From: Lunularia cruciata
Taxonomy: Eukaryota; Streptophyta; Marchantiopsida; Lunulariales; Lunulariaceae
Assembly: GCA_948567375.1 (NCBI GenBank)
Contig: OX419761.1
Coordinates: 50,470,501-50,534,500 of the forward strand
Direction of reading: 5' to 3'
Length of the DNA: 64,000 nt
Every line of letters begins with the position of its first letter. Within the stretch, counting starts at the first letter, position 1. This document shows, piece after piece, positions 48,920 to 61,184 of this stretch. Under the pieces are notes generated by a model, which saw nothing but the letters and a program-made list of their open reading frames with translations, was not told where the DNA came from and did not search any database. Both the position numbers and the translations under genes were made by a program.

Positions 48920-51700
48920 GCAATCTATTATAGATATAGAGTCTCTTGGATGAAACTAATTGATCTTTGGATTTGGTAAGGAGACCTCATCCACAATTGT
49001 TACTTCTTTTATGTAATCAAATGATGAAAAATCAACAACTCCAATTCCATAATCTTTGTTAACAAGCACTAAATATACCATCAAGCCACACCCTCTCTAG
49101 CTAAAAGAACCCAAGTTCCACTTGCTAGCCTCTATCCACATGGCCAAGAGCTCAAAGGCTCAAACATATAAGAAGTGAGCTCTCTAGAGCTACACTTTTA
49201 AGTACACTCCTTGGAGCAGCTTGGAACTCCAATCTTAATGGCATATTTTATGGTGCAAATGGTAGTTGCAATAGTGTGAATGGTGATCTAATGGTGCAAT
49301 AAAAACCATAATGCAATAGATAGCCGCTATTAAGTAACCCATGAGTAACAATTAATAAAATTATGGTTGCCAAGATACTCACTCCAACTTCTTAGAAAAC
49401 TTACTTAGGCATTGCAAATGTCATGTATATTGCAAGGAGTAATTTAAATGAAAAAAAGTGCAATTTAGCTTGTTTAATATCTAGAGGTCATGAAAATCAA
49501 TAGATGTCATGAAACACTATAATTGCCCAAGAAGACAAAAGAGATGAGAATTAGATCTAAAAATTTGGATATATGGTGAAATTTAGATTATTTAGGAGTA
49601 AATAACTTCACTAATTGAATTTTTTAAATATATGCATCCTACTATTTAAGGCAAGATGGTATTTAATATTTAAGAGACTACTTTTATATATGTGAAATTT
49701 GGGAGATTTATCACCTGCAATTTTTTCATCAAACTAAATAAGACCTAAATTGTCATATTTACTTCAAAATTTAATCTAATAAAGATATAATATTATTATA
49801 ATTTCATTAAAATATCATGAATTTCTATCTTCTTATAATAAAAAGTTGAAGCACTTCTAATTTTAAATATTTTATTTTTAATAGGTTGATTTAACACTAT
49901 ACTAACTTTGGTAATTGGACTTTATAATATTTTGACTGAATAGAAAAAACTTTAATACCTCTTTGGATAGCTCTATTATTCAAGTTGGTATATAGTTGTT
50001 TGGTAATGGAATTCGATATTCTTGTTGATAAAAAATATTTTTTATTGAATCTCTTATGGACTTGGAATGCTATTCAATTGCATGATTGTATTCCATATAT
50101 ATTCTCAAGAGATTTTTAGTGATTTTAAGTTGTTATGATCAATTCTGGGTTAAAATGGACGATCATGTGCCATCCATACAAAATTATTGTATTCAAACTA
50201 GCTGGTACTAATCTTTTTCTATAAAATTATATTTATATTAGATTATTATAATTTAATATACTACTTTAATATAATTTATTATGTAATAATTATATTCTAA
50301 ATAATTATATTAGTATATATATAACCTAAAGTTTTCATAAAAGATTATTTAGAAGGTACATATGAAACTTCTTTGGGATTGAATATGCTAGAAATGCACT
50401 CAAGAATCTTTCACTTAGGTTGTAAGAAAAAATTAATAACTTGGAGAAGAAGTTTATTGTTAAGTTTTTAAAAAGAGAGCTTATACTAACAAGACCTTAT
50501 GCAATCTCAAACTTTTGAAGTATATACAACTTAATTAGTGAACTATCACTCCCCTTCTATTCTCTTCACTTGTTTCCTTGGGATATTTATATTTTATACT
50601 GGTATCATAGCAAGAATAAGATGCTATAGGCAGTAGTACTCTTTCAAACCAAATCCAAAGTATTTTGGTTTTATATAATAATGCGTAAGTAACACAATGA
50701 TCGCTAAATAGTCTCTTATTTTGTTTTGCAGTGCTTTCTTAAACAATACCTCTATGTCATATGAATCTTTAATGTGGTAAAAAAGATAGGTGTATTTTTA
50801 ACACTTGACTTTAAAGTTGATTTTTCATAATTCTGATAATGATAATAATGATAGTTATAATAAATAACCTTGTGATCCAAGTAATATAACAATAGATTGA
50901 GCAAATCAGCTAGCACTAGAAGACTATGCTCAACTATAAAGGTAATTTATGAGAAGAGTTGAATTATGTTTTTTTTCCAAAGCCCAAAAACAATTCAATG
51001 GAAAATTATAAGTGTTATATATAATTTATTATTTTTTTGGAATAATATTTTCATTCTAACAACTTCTTAGATGTTTATTTCTAGATGGTATTCATTATAA
51101 ACCAACTAAAAGGGACAATCAAATTTTGAGATGTAAATAGAAAAGTATAATGTTGCATTGTAGTGCAGATTTGTTCTTGATGATGATTCAAGATTTAAAG
51201 TTATTGATGCACTGAGAACAACAAAAATCATTTGTAGAGATAAAAATACTTTTTTATGAACTTTTATATAGGCTACTTGAAAACACTTTCACATGTATTC
51301 AATAGATTCAAGAAAGACATTGATTTGATCATTTCATAGACTAGGTATAGTCTTGTATATAAAGGTGAAGATAGTTATGAATGACAAGTGACAATAAGGT
51401 ATGTAGGTAGTAAAGAGACTTGACTTTATGTTCTCTTGAATAGTTTTGTATCCATTGTATCTATTAGGCTTGCATTGTAATGAAGCACAATATAAGAGAA
51501 TGAATCACTTATGGTAGAGATTGACATAATCCAATGAAATTTAGTTGCTACTGACCATGAAGAACAACTATTACAAAATGCATTTGTTATGAGCAACTTA
51601 GAAGTTGGATTGCATATAACCTATATTTTATGATACAAACTCAAATAGTTATGCAGATCAAATATATATATGAGAAAGATGATCAAGAAAACCAATAGAT
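48920..51700. other. Very AT-rich, gene-free DNA
   Basis: Long A/T-dominated stretches, particularly 49.6-50.4 kb, with only short frames. No TE domain recognised. Confidence 0.5.
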
Positions 51701-52150
51701 AATAAAGTAATCGTGAAAAACATATTATCCTTAAATAGAGTTGAAGTTTTATCCTCCAAGATTTTGACTTCTAATGTATTAGACATTTTAACTTTCAATT
51801 CTTAGTTTCACTAGACTAGAAACCATTGATTGTACATACTAGTACTCAACTCCCTATCATGCAACTTCTTTAGAGATAGAACACCACATAACAACACACT
51901 TATGTGGTATAAAACACACTTAAAGCAAGATGCTAGATGCTAAAGATGACTATTGTAGGAGAACTTAATGCTCGATATAACAGTTTTAAGCCTTGAAAGC
52001 TCAATTATATAAATGCATAAGCAAGTGTAATATTCCATAGAACTAAAAATGATTGCACTCCACTTTTTCCTCGACCAAAAATTACATGAGTCTTACAAAT
52101 TGAGTAGCTAAAAAGTAGAACCACTAGCTCTTATGGAGTTAATAATTCAA
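51700..52150 (-). mobile_element. copia gag-start/leader/LTR remnant
   Basis: Resembles 25310-25560 and copia-1 3020-3340: shared blocks are TAGAGTTGAAGTT, AATGTATTAGACAT and CACTTATGTGGTATAAAACAC, then GCAAGATGCTAGATG. Isolated fragment without pol. Confidence 0.7.
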
Positions 52151-52940
52151 TATACACAAATTTATTTCATCTCTATGGTATATACACAATCATCCTTGTA
52201 AGATTATTGTGGATTATGGAAGTTCAAGAAATTTAATTTATGGTGTTAAGAGTTCAACATACATGAATTCATTTCATATTTATGGTATTATAAAAAATCA
52301 TCTTTGTAACTTTATCATGAATTATGGCAGTTCAAGAAGTTGAATATATATACAATTGTAAGGAGATCAATTTTTTTGTTTTAAAGGTAAGTTATTTTAT
52401 AATAATATGCTAGACTTATCATGTTTCAAGGCATTTTGCATAATTAGAATAAACTATTATTTCAATATTTATAAAATAACATTTCTATATAGTGACTCAA
52501 TAATAAACAAAGAGAAATTTCATAATTCAACCCACTTTATACACAAAATGATTCTTTGTGTGTTGAAATATTATTGACTCATTATTGAGATTTATTTGAG
52601 AATTAAATATTAACATCATGTAAGACAAAATTAGTGTATGTATGTATGTATATATAGATTTGTCTTAAATATCCTATTATTTAGTGATTATTATTATTAT
52701 ATCAATGATGCATTTAAAATATTATTTTTAATTTTTAAAATTAGAAAAATGTAATAATAATTATTATTTTATCAATAAAATTGGGAATATTTCATACAAT
52801 GATTTCCAATGCCTTTTTTCTCTTTAAAATTACCATTAGACTCACACTAATTGCACATTTCAAATCATTATTGGTTTGACATTGGATAATTATAAGGAAT
52901 ATCAAATTTACTTGAATTTATGCTTGAGATAAGGTTATAA
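52150..52940. other. AT-rich DNA with a TATG microsatellite
   Basis: GTATGTATGTATGTATATATAG lies at about 52636-52657 (reading over its parts). No coding content. Confidence 0.5.
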
Positions 52941-52944
52941 TGAA

Positions 52945-55845
52945 TAGTATACCCTATTAGGAACGAGTTAATGTGGTAACACAATGTCTACTAAAAAGTA
53001 GTAATAGCAAGAGATAGGTTGTTCCATTGAGGATATGGGTCAGAAATGGCTAGATTTGAAGAGGAATGTCACAACTTGTAGTTCTTAATTGTTACATATT
53101 TAACGTCTTTGGTAGGAATGATTACCAAAAGAAGGTAAATATCACCTCCTATTGTGCACTATGGAAAAGAGGAAAATTCAATATCACTTTCATCATGATA
53201 CGTTCTGACTATTTCTTGAAGGTGATGATTTAATCAACTCCAAATGAGCTACTTCATTACCAAGACATTCCACTCCAAAGAATGTGTTCAACATTACAAT
53301 TCATTTTTTATCCATCAAGGCATTGATTTGCTCCTTTAGAGCTCTCAAGGATCCCAATCTCTAGTCAAAAGTGCAAATGGTCATACATTCAACTACTTTG
53401 GTTCATACTACAAATTTTCTTGACAATCATTTGGCAAAAGCATACATTAATACTTGGAATTTAAGCAAAAGTGACAAATAGCTTCTTGCACTTTCATTCT
53501 GTTCATTTTTTGATGACTAAGTGAATTATTTACAAGTAGGCTAAAGCATACAAGTACTCTTCCTACTTAGAGCCAAAGAAATACAAAGATTGGGAAAGCT
53601 AAAGATATTATTGGCTCATCCTCACTATACATTGCTAATCCTATTTTTTTGTCTCATCTTGTTCTACTCAAATGTGGTTAAATAGGCACCTTACATATGC
53701 ATGGGAAGGTATTAGTTCTTCCTTGAAAATGAAATGTATTTTATCATTTATGTACTTACTACTCAAAATATTACATCTAAGAAGGTCATACAACTACAAA
53801 GGACTTATTTTGCAAAGATCTTTAATCTAAGGTACTAATGTGAATAACTACCTTTTCCTTTACAAATTATAATCAAAAGTTTGACCCTTTTCTTGTAGTC
53901 TATAATTTCTAGGCCTAAGGTATTGCATGACTTGGTGAATTTCCTAGTTGCATGCTCCCAAAATCAAATTGCTAGTTGGTCTATCTTCTAGTCTTTGTAC
54001 TTCTTCTCTTCCAAATTTTGAGCTTGTAACTTTAGCTCATGTAATTTTATCTTTGTAATTTTACCTTTAGCTATTTCCTATAACATTGGCACCGATTGAT
54101 TCTGAACTTCTTTGATATGCTAAAGAGCCTTCTTCTTTGGAGTTGTTGTGTAGGGTTTGCAACTTCCTTATTCACTTCCTCCAACATTTGGAGGCAATCT
54201 ATTCCAGATTTCCTCCTTCTCATTTCCAAGTTCTTGGGCTAGATTCTCTAGTTGTGCAACCACCTCCTTCTTGTATTTAGCCCTTTGTATTTCAAGGTTG
54301 ACTACTCTTATATTGAAGGTCTCCAACTCTTTATGAATACTAACTACTTCTTTGTCCCTTGACTTCAAATACTCTTTGTACCCTTGTTGTTTTTGCTTGT
54401 GTTCAAGATGAAGAGCTCTCAAGTCTCCTTACAACTTTTAAATATCTTCTTTGTATTGGTCTTGATCTACAATGAAGGAAGTAGTTTGGCAATTCATTTT
54501 GTGGTTCTCTTGCATAAGCACATTCACTTTTGACACTCTTCCTTGTATAAATTTTGATTCTTGTCCACCTCTTTAGTCCACTTGTCTTATTTCACCTTCC
54601 TTGTGTACATGGTCTTGTACAACCTCTGGGCAAGAGAGGTATAATCTACCACATCCAAGTAAACTTGCTAGTATGGGGTATGATTGTCACCATGAGCTAT
54701 TAGACATAACCTACTAAATGGATGACAAAAGTGGCTCCTTCAGTTACTTGTATTCTTTATTCTTGGGTGGCTTCTTTTACTTTTTTACTTCTTTCTTCTT
54801 CTACACTCAAAATAGAGGGTCTTCTCCTATGGATTTAATATCAATTGTCTCTTTGGCTTCTTCTTCATGGTTTTCTTTAGCATCTTTTCATTCTTTTGGA
54901 GCTTTTATTTCTTTGGTGGAGTTGAGTGGTTTTTTGGACCAAAGTTTTATCTATTTTTATTGTTCATTGAATTTATATACTTGATCCACATTTTACTCTT
55001 TGGGATTTGGTGCAGATTATGAATCTCCATGCTATTCTTTGCCCTCCAATTTGGATGCTAACTCCTATAAGTTGAGAGTTTTTCTCTTCTTCTTAATCCT
55101 CCATGTCTTTTTCTTCTTCTTCTTCCAAAGACACATCAATTACTTGGAAGTTCTTCTTTGCTCTCTTGACTAGTTTTGGAATCTTGATGATATTGATCCC
55201 TTCTTCTTGATCGTGGTGCTTCACTCTTCATAAGTTGGTACAAACTTACTAGTTTTTGTATATTTGGCATCTACAACTTGATACTTCCAAATGATGACTC
55301 TCCCTTTGGATTGCAAGGTGAAGTACCCCATTAGGTAATAGTGGCTTGGGAATTTCTTCCTCTACTCCTTTGTAAGCAAGTTTAGCTCCATGTAGAAGTT
55401 CATGGAAAACGAGGTTAGGTATATTGCTATGTTGCCTTTATCAAAATCTATAAGCACGCTCCTTGCCTATAGGTAGAACATGTGTGCATAATTCACCAAC
55501 TCTATTTGATACATATATTCAAAGAAGATGGCATAGCTGTTGTTGTACTCTTTCATCAAAAAATTTATATGATTGCTTTCAAACATGCACTTTTGGCTAG
55601 GTCCTTGTAATTGACCACTCATTAGCTATTGTTGGTAGAACTCTTCTCTCCAAAGGACTCAGTAATTCTGGCATTCATCTCCTTGTCTATAGGCCCAAAA
55701 TTATTGTTGAGAGTCATACCTCTAGGTTGAGCTACATCCAATCCAACTCCAATTCTCTTTTATCCATGCAAAGGAGTTCCTTGAAGATCCCTTGTATCTT
55801 TCTCCTTATTTCTTGATGATTTACCTTGAGGTTACCATTAAAAAC
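52945..55845 (-). pseudogene. Coiled-coil ORF family, copy C
   Basis: On the minus strand: MYQIELVNYAHMFYL (about 55.5 kb), NFYMELNLLTKE and MGYFTLQSKG (about 55.35 kb), then KNFQVIDVSLEEE in the diverged form (about 55.15 kb), and from 54422 a coiled coil of at least 84 residues (KEVVSIHKELETFNIRVVNL, then EVVAQLENLAQELGNEKEEI). The 3' non-coding part (53.0-53.4 kb) aligns to 21.75-22.2 kb of copy B. Many stops, so not functional as it stands. Function unknown. Confidence 0.6.
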
Positions 55846-55849
55846 AGGA

Positions 55850-57250
55850 GTAGATCATAGAATCAAGATATTTCCTAAGAAGAAACCTCCTTGTAAAGCC
55901 TCATATATATTATCACCTCATGAGTTGGAGGAGTGCAAGGCTCAAGTCAAAGATAAGTTGTAGAAAGGGTTCATCCAACCTAATATATCACACTATGTGC
56001 CCTTGTCTTGTTTTTGAAGAAGAAAGATGTTGTGCTTTGGATGTGCATTGACTTTCAAGACCTAGACCAACAAACAATGAAGAAAAAAAAATCCATGCTC
56101 CTAATGGCTGACCTATTTGATCAACTCAACGGGACAAAACAATTAACCAAACTTGATTTATGGAAAAGGTATGACCAAATTAGGACCACAAAGGAAGATG
56201 TGCACAAAACTCACCTATAAACAAGGTATGGTCACTTTGAGTACCTAGTGATACTATTTAGCCTCACCAATGCATTGGCCTATTTCATGAGTTTGATGAA
56301 TTAGATATTTTTTCCATACTTGGGTTAGTCTATTATCATTTTTCTAGATGATATCCTAGACTATAATAGGACAATGAAACAACATAAGCAACATTCACAA
56401 GAAGTCTTCTAGGTTATGTAGAAGAAATGGTTGTATGCCAAAATCCCAAAGTGCAAATTTTGCAAGTTTGAAGTAGATTACTTGGAGCATAGAGTAAGTG
56501 TATAAGGAATTCAAGTTTTAATAAATAAAATAAAAGTCATTCAAAAGTGGGGTGCTTCAAATGATCAGACTCAACTCAAAAGTTTCTTGGGATTAATTGG
56601 GATCCATTATCAATTTCCCAAAGATATCTCCAATGTTGCATAACCCTTAACATCATTACTTGGCAAGGGAAAAAATAGATGTGTAGAACCACATAGGAGC
56701 TTGCCTTTCAAGCATTGAAAGATGAATTACTATATACAGCCATATGATCCCAAATGACCAATCAAGTTAGCTAAAGAAGCATTAGGCATTGTGATAAGAG
56801 CAATTATACAAGAAGAATGGGAGGATAGATTGCAATCAATTCCATATTTTTCCCAAAAACTGTTAGCAATGGAGCAAAATTATCACCAAATAAGAAAAGT
56901 TGGCAATTTTCCTTGTTACCAAGCATTGGAAGGACTATCTAAGCAAGAAGTCATTTGTAGTTGAGATACACCACAAGCCACTAGTCTACCTAGAGACACA
57001 AAAGACCTATCTATTAGATAAATTCATTGGAGGAAGTAGAGACAACAATTTAACATGACTATCATATATATGGAGGGCAAGAAGCAACTTGTGGATGCAT
57101 TCACCTGGATGTTTACAATGAACAATTTTGTTGTAGAAGCAAAGACAAACCAAGATTTCTAGACAAGGATTCTTGATGCTACAAAGACTAACCCATAGAT
57201 TGTAGGCACTCAATCATCCAAAGGCATCACTAAAACCCAAGTACTTACAT
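55850..57250 (+). pseudogene. gypsy pol fragment (gypsy-2): RT and RNase H
   Basis: The plus strand shows the RT entry motif SPHELEECKAQVKDKL and KGFIQPNISHYVPLS (about 55920-56010), VLWMCIDFQDLDQQTM (about 56035), TKLDLWKRYDQIRTT (about 56150) and SIIIFLDDILDYNRTM (about 56330, the YXDD box). RNase H remnants run to about 57000, then MEGKKQLVDAFTW. No gag or protease precedes it: copy C lies directly upstream on the other strand. Confidence 0.82.
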
Positions 57251-57284
57251 GTAAAGACTAAGACCGAGGAGAGAAATAGAAGAA

Positions 57285-58160
57285 TGGAAACTCACATTGG
57301 GACACTTGAATGAGGGAAAACTACAAATGCCTAGCATGAGCTTTGGCTTTGGTATTTATAGGTAGCATACAAGGCCATGAGAAGCTTCTCAAGAAGCTCC
57401 CTTGAGCTGCTTTCTTAGAGTGCAAGCCAAGTTAGCTAGAAAGCTTCTCTAGAAGTTTCCTTCTAGAAATTGTTTACTTGACATGCAAGCTAAGCTAGTT
57501 AGAAGCTTCTAGAAGCTTCCTTCTAGAAGCTTTTTGCTTGGGGTGAAAGTTAAGCTAGTTAGGAAGCTCCCTAATATCAAGAGATATTATTTATATAGAG
57601 ATAAAGGACAATTCTACATTAATCATGAAGTTAGCTAAAGTTAGTCATAGCTAAGAAAAAGTGGAACTTACTTTAGAGGAAGTTAAAAAAATGAGCACCA
57701 CTATTTTGGATTTTAGTGTGTTGACTTGGTATTATTCCTAGGTGTTTGGCTTTGAGGAAAGAGTTGAGAACTCCTGGGCTCGCAAGCCTTCTTGTTTTGG
57801 ATTCTTTTATAGTCCAAAGATAGCCCATGTGACTTAGTGTCTTAACTTAGTGGTTGGGTCAAGATAAGATCACATGCTTAGTGGAATATGCCCATGTGGA
57901 TGGATATTCATTTATACTTTTTGACTTTATTTGACTTTTAGCCTAGTAACTTGAGTTACTCCAGTAATAAGTAACTTTGGTGCGTAACTATTTCACAAGT
58001 ATATAAACTAGGGGTGAGGAGGTACTCATCATCCTTTCATTTGCAATTATCTCTCTCTCATTGAGTTCTCTAGTGAGCAATGACTTGAGTCTTGGAGTAT
58101 TAGCCTTGGAGGAGTATGATGGAGTTGGGGTTTCTTTGCCTTCTCAGTCCATGATGCGCT
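57285..58160 (+). repeat. Putative LTR (3' LTR of gypsy-2)
   Basis: Follows gypsy-2 pol and a purine-rich tract near 57250-57280. Has a TATA-like TATATAAAC at 58000 with about 150 bp of R/U5-like sequence behind it, and a degenerate ATCAGAG motif near 58172 where a primer-binding site would lie. No second copy exists in the window, so the call rests on structure alone. On the other side gypsy-3 begins in opposite orientation. Confidence 0.45.
57379..57570 (+). promoter_or_regulatory. Array of heat-shock elements in three 61-bp tandem repeats
   Basis: Units start at about 57380, 57441 and 57502, with a partial fourth at 57562. Unit 3 contains AGAAGCTTCTAGAAGCTTC, four contiguous alternating nGAAn/nTTCn pentamers, followed by TTCTAGAAGC. 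Unit 2 contains TTCTCTAGAAGTTTCC and TTCTAGAA. Unit 1 is degenerate. This matches the plant heat-shock-factor binding consensus. It sits about 430-620 bp upstream of the TATA-like box at 58000. Confidence 0.65.
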
Positions 58161-58169
58161 ACCACAATA

Positions 58170-60700
58170 GCACCATCAGAGGTTCATCTTGAGTGAGAAA
58201 CATGCCAACTCATAGGCCGTCAGTGCATTCTGGAGGTGAGACGAGGTTCCCATGTGGCATCATGAAGGGGATACCCTTTCCAAAGGACCTTGTACTCCGT
58301 ATGTTGTCGGTGTCTTTGTTGAATGTGACGATGTTCAAGGATACAATCAAATTTTTACTCCTCATGATCATTGATAGGGATGGGAGGAGGAGGTTAGACA
58401 TAAGAGAAAAAGGAAGATGGATTAGGAACAAAGGGTTTTAACTTGGAAATGTGAAAGATAGGATGGATGCTCATATGATAAGGTATGGCAAGTCAATAAG
58501 CAACAAGAGAGATGATTTGGGTGACATCAAAGGGTCCTACCCAATTAGGGGTAAGTTTACAAACTTCAAGTGGAACAAGTAGGTTATTAGAGAATAGTAT
58601 GATTTTATTATTGACTTCAAAGGTGAGATCACAATGATGGTAGTGTGCATATTGTTTTTTTTGATTTTGAGCAATAAGGAGATGAGATTTGGCTTGTTGG
58701 AGAGATTTGGGTATGGTGGTCAAGAAGGTTGAAGTATGAGGGATCTGAGATTGAGGAGGAGCAAGAAGAGAATCTAGAACAAGCAAATCTTGGCCAAAAT
58801 TGAGAAAGAAAGGAGAGAATCCAGTACTTGCTTGTTTGGAATTATTGTAGGTAAATTCTAGAACTACAAGAGATTCATCCTAATTGGTATGGTAAACAAT
58901 AATAAAGGTACGCAACATATCTTCCAAGGTATGATTTTCATGTTTGGTTTGTCCATTAATTTGAGGGTGATGGGCCATGGACAAAGCAAACTTGGTACCA
59001 AGTATTTGGAAGAGAGCTTGCCAAAACTTCTCGGTGAATTGAGGATCACGGTCAGAGATGAGTACACGTGGCATCTCATGATGCTGAAGACATTGCCAAA
59101 GTAGATTTGCACTAAGGTTGGAGCATCTATGGTATCAAAGGTTGGTACCAAGTGGATTTTCTTACAAAGCTTATCCACAAACACCACAATTGTTGTGTAT
59201 CCTTGCTTTGTCTTGGGTAAGGATGTAATGAGATCCAAGCTCACGTGTTTCCATCAAGTGGATATAATGGGAAGTGGTTGAAGGAGTCCACTTGGCTTTT
59301 GGTTGTTGGTCTTGTTATGTTGGCAGCTCTCACATGATTGTACAACTCTTTAACATCTCGTATCATGTTGGACCACCACCATCCGCATGGAAGGATACCT
59401 AAGGTCTTGTCCACACCCATGTGACAAGCTATTGGTAAATCATGGGCTTCTTGAAGGCGCACAAGTTGGAGATCACCTTTGGTTGGAACATAGATCCGGT
59501 CCTCATGGAATAGAAGGCCTTCCTTGAAGCAGAAGGTGTTGTACTCCTTGTTGCATGCTTTAAGATGACCATGTACCATTTGGAAGAAGGGATCTTGTTG
59601 TAATGTTGGTCAAAAATCATGTTGGATCTTGGGATCAATTGACACTATCTTAATTGCTGCCGTGATGAGAGGAAGAGACTTCAAATCAGGTCATCGTGAT
59701 AGAGTATTAGGGTTGATATGGAACTGACCTGGTTTGTACTCAAGTTTGATATCAAACAATTGGAGTTGTTCCTCCCATCAATGATGTTGACTCTTCATGT
59801 GTGTCAAGTGTAAGGTCTACAACAATGGTTTGTGGTCATTTTGCATGATCACTTTTTTCCCCAAGAGATAATGCCTCCATACTTTGGTGGCATATACCAT
59901 TGAAAGTTGTTCTTGATCTTGAGTAGAGTAATTTCTTTCAGCCATATTTAGTCGGCAAAACTCAAAGGCAATGGGTTGTAATCCATATGGGAATTCTTGT
60001 TGCAACACAACTCCAATTCCAAAGATAAAAGCATCAAAATCAACCACATAAGGTAGCTAAGGATCATATGGTTGAAGAATGGGCCTTGAAGACACCATAT
60101 ATTTCATCTTTTGGAATGCTTCTTTGTGCTTGGTGGTCCATAAGAAGCTTGAGTTCTTCTCCAAGAGGTCAGTCAATGGTGCAACCACATGGCATAATAA
60201 TGGATGAACCATCGATAAAAACTGGCCAATCTATTAAATGCCCATACTTTTGTAGCATCCTTTGGAGTAGGCCAATTAGTAATGGCCTTGATTTTCTCCT
60301 CTTCTATCTTGACCCCCTCCGATAAGATCTTGTGACCCAAGAAGGTAACTTCCTTCTGCCAAAAGGCACACTTTGACTTCTTACAATAGAATTTCCATTG
60401 TCATAGTAATCTCAAAACTTCTTACACATGATTCATATGGTCTACCTCTGTCTTGCTATAGATTAAGATATCATCCAAGAACACTACCACTTACCAATCC
60501 AATAGTCCATCCAACACCTGATGCATATGATCCATGAAGACTACTAGAGCATTAGTGAGTTCAAAAGGTAGAACTCTCCACTCAAAACCTCCACTATAGC
60601 TTTGCTACTCCATCCAATTGGCTAGAAGCTAAGAGCATCGATTTTTGCTTGTCTTGCAGATTAGTAGCTTCAAAATAACATTTGTGATACCCATATTTTT
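58170..60700 (-). pseudogene. gypsy pol (gypsy-3), chromovirus-like: RT, RNase H, integrase, C-terminal region
   Basis: Minus strand, downward: VLPFELTNAL (60.56 kb), VVVFLDDILIYSKTEVDHMN (60.45 kb, YXDD box), RNase H at 59817-60047 (VVLQQEFPYGLQPIAFEF, MAERNYSTQDQEQL), integrase zinc finger (CHMGVDKTLGIL and VVQSCESCQHNK, split by a frameshift near 59350), integrase core (MSLDLITSLPKTKQGYTTIV; LISDRDPQFTEKFW; HPQINGQTKHENHTLE), and a C-terminal segment with IHPIFHISKLKPF. The catalytic Glu of GQTE is Lys here. RT lacks its first motifs and no gag is present. The tail at 58210-58430 could be a degraded chromodomain. Confidence 0.87.
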
Positions 60701-60749
60701 GTTTTTTTAAGTTTTTGTTCTATTTTTGAAAAAGAAGTGTATAGACAAA

Positions 60750-61180
60750 GTTTTTTAGTACTTGTATGGCATCGGAAGGTGAAGAATGGTGTCTTCAGGT
60801 TGTAACCCAAAGTAAAGTAACTTTGTGTTAGAAGATGAAGTACTCAAATTGGTCATGTCAGCATTCAACCCAAAGTAAGGAAACTTTGCTTGGGGATGCT
60901 CAACCCAAGGCCAGAACAATGTAACAACTTTCCTTTGGGGTAGGACATTCAAGAAGGTATTGCACACAAAAACTGCTGGCCTATGAGCGGGGGAAAATTG
61001 ACTTTGATAGGAGCATGCAAAAGGTATGATTTCTTGGTAGAAGCTCAACATGAAGAAAGTCGGAGGAGACGCGCCACTATAAGATTTGGGATTGAGACAA
61101 AGAGACGACAAGAAACTTCCCATTGCCATTAGGGAGTTGTCTTGAGAGAGATCTAGAAAAGGGATTGTAGTAAGAGACTT
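60750..61180 (+). other. Spacer between gypsy-3 RT and coiled-coil copy D
   Basis: Holds two near-repeats of CAACCCAAAGTAA(A)G...AACTTTG (about 60805 and 60868). A 124-residue minus frame has no recognisable domain. Purine-rich plus-strand sequence from about 61050 may belong to copy D. Confidence 0.4.
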
Positions 61181-61184
61181 ACTT

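Noticed and set aside
57007-57213. Minus ORF over gypsy-2 RNase H tail
   Set aside because: Antisense shadow of the plus-strand pol remnant (MEGKKQLVDAFTW).
60755-61129. 124-residue minus ORF next to gypsy-3
   Set aside because: No domain recognised, and it overlaps likely non-coding flank of copy D and short repeats; not supported as a gene.
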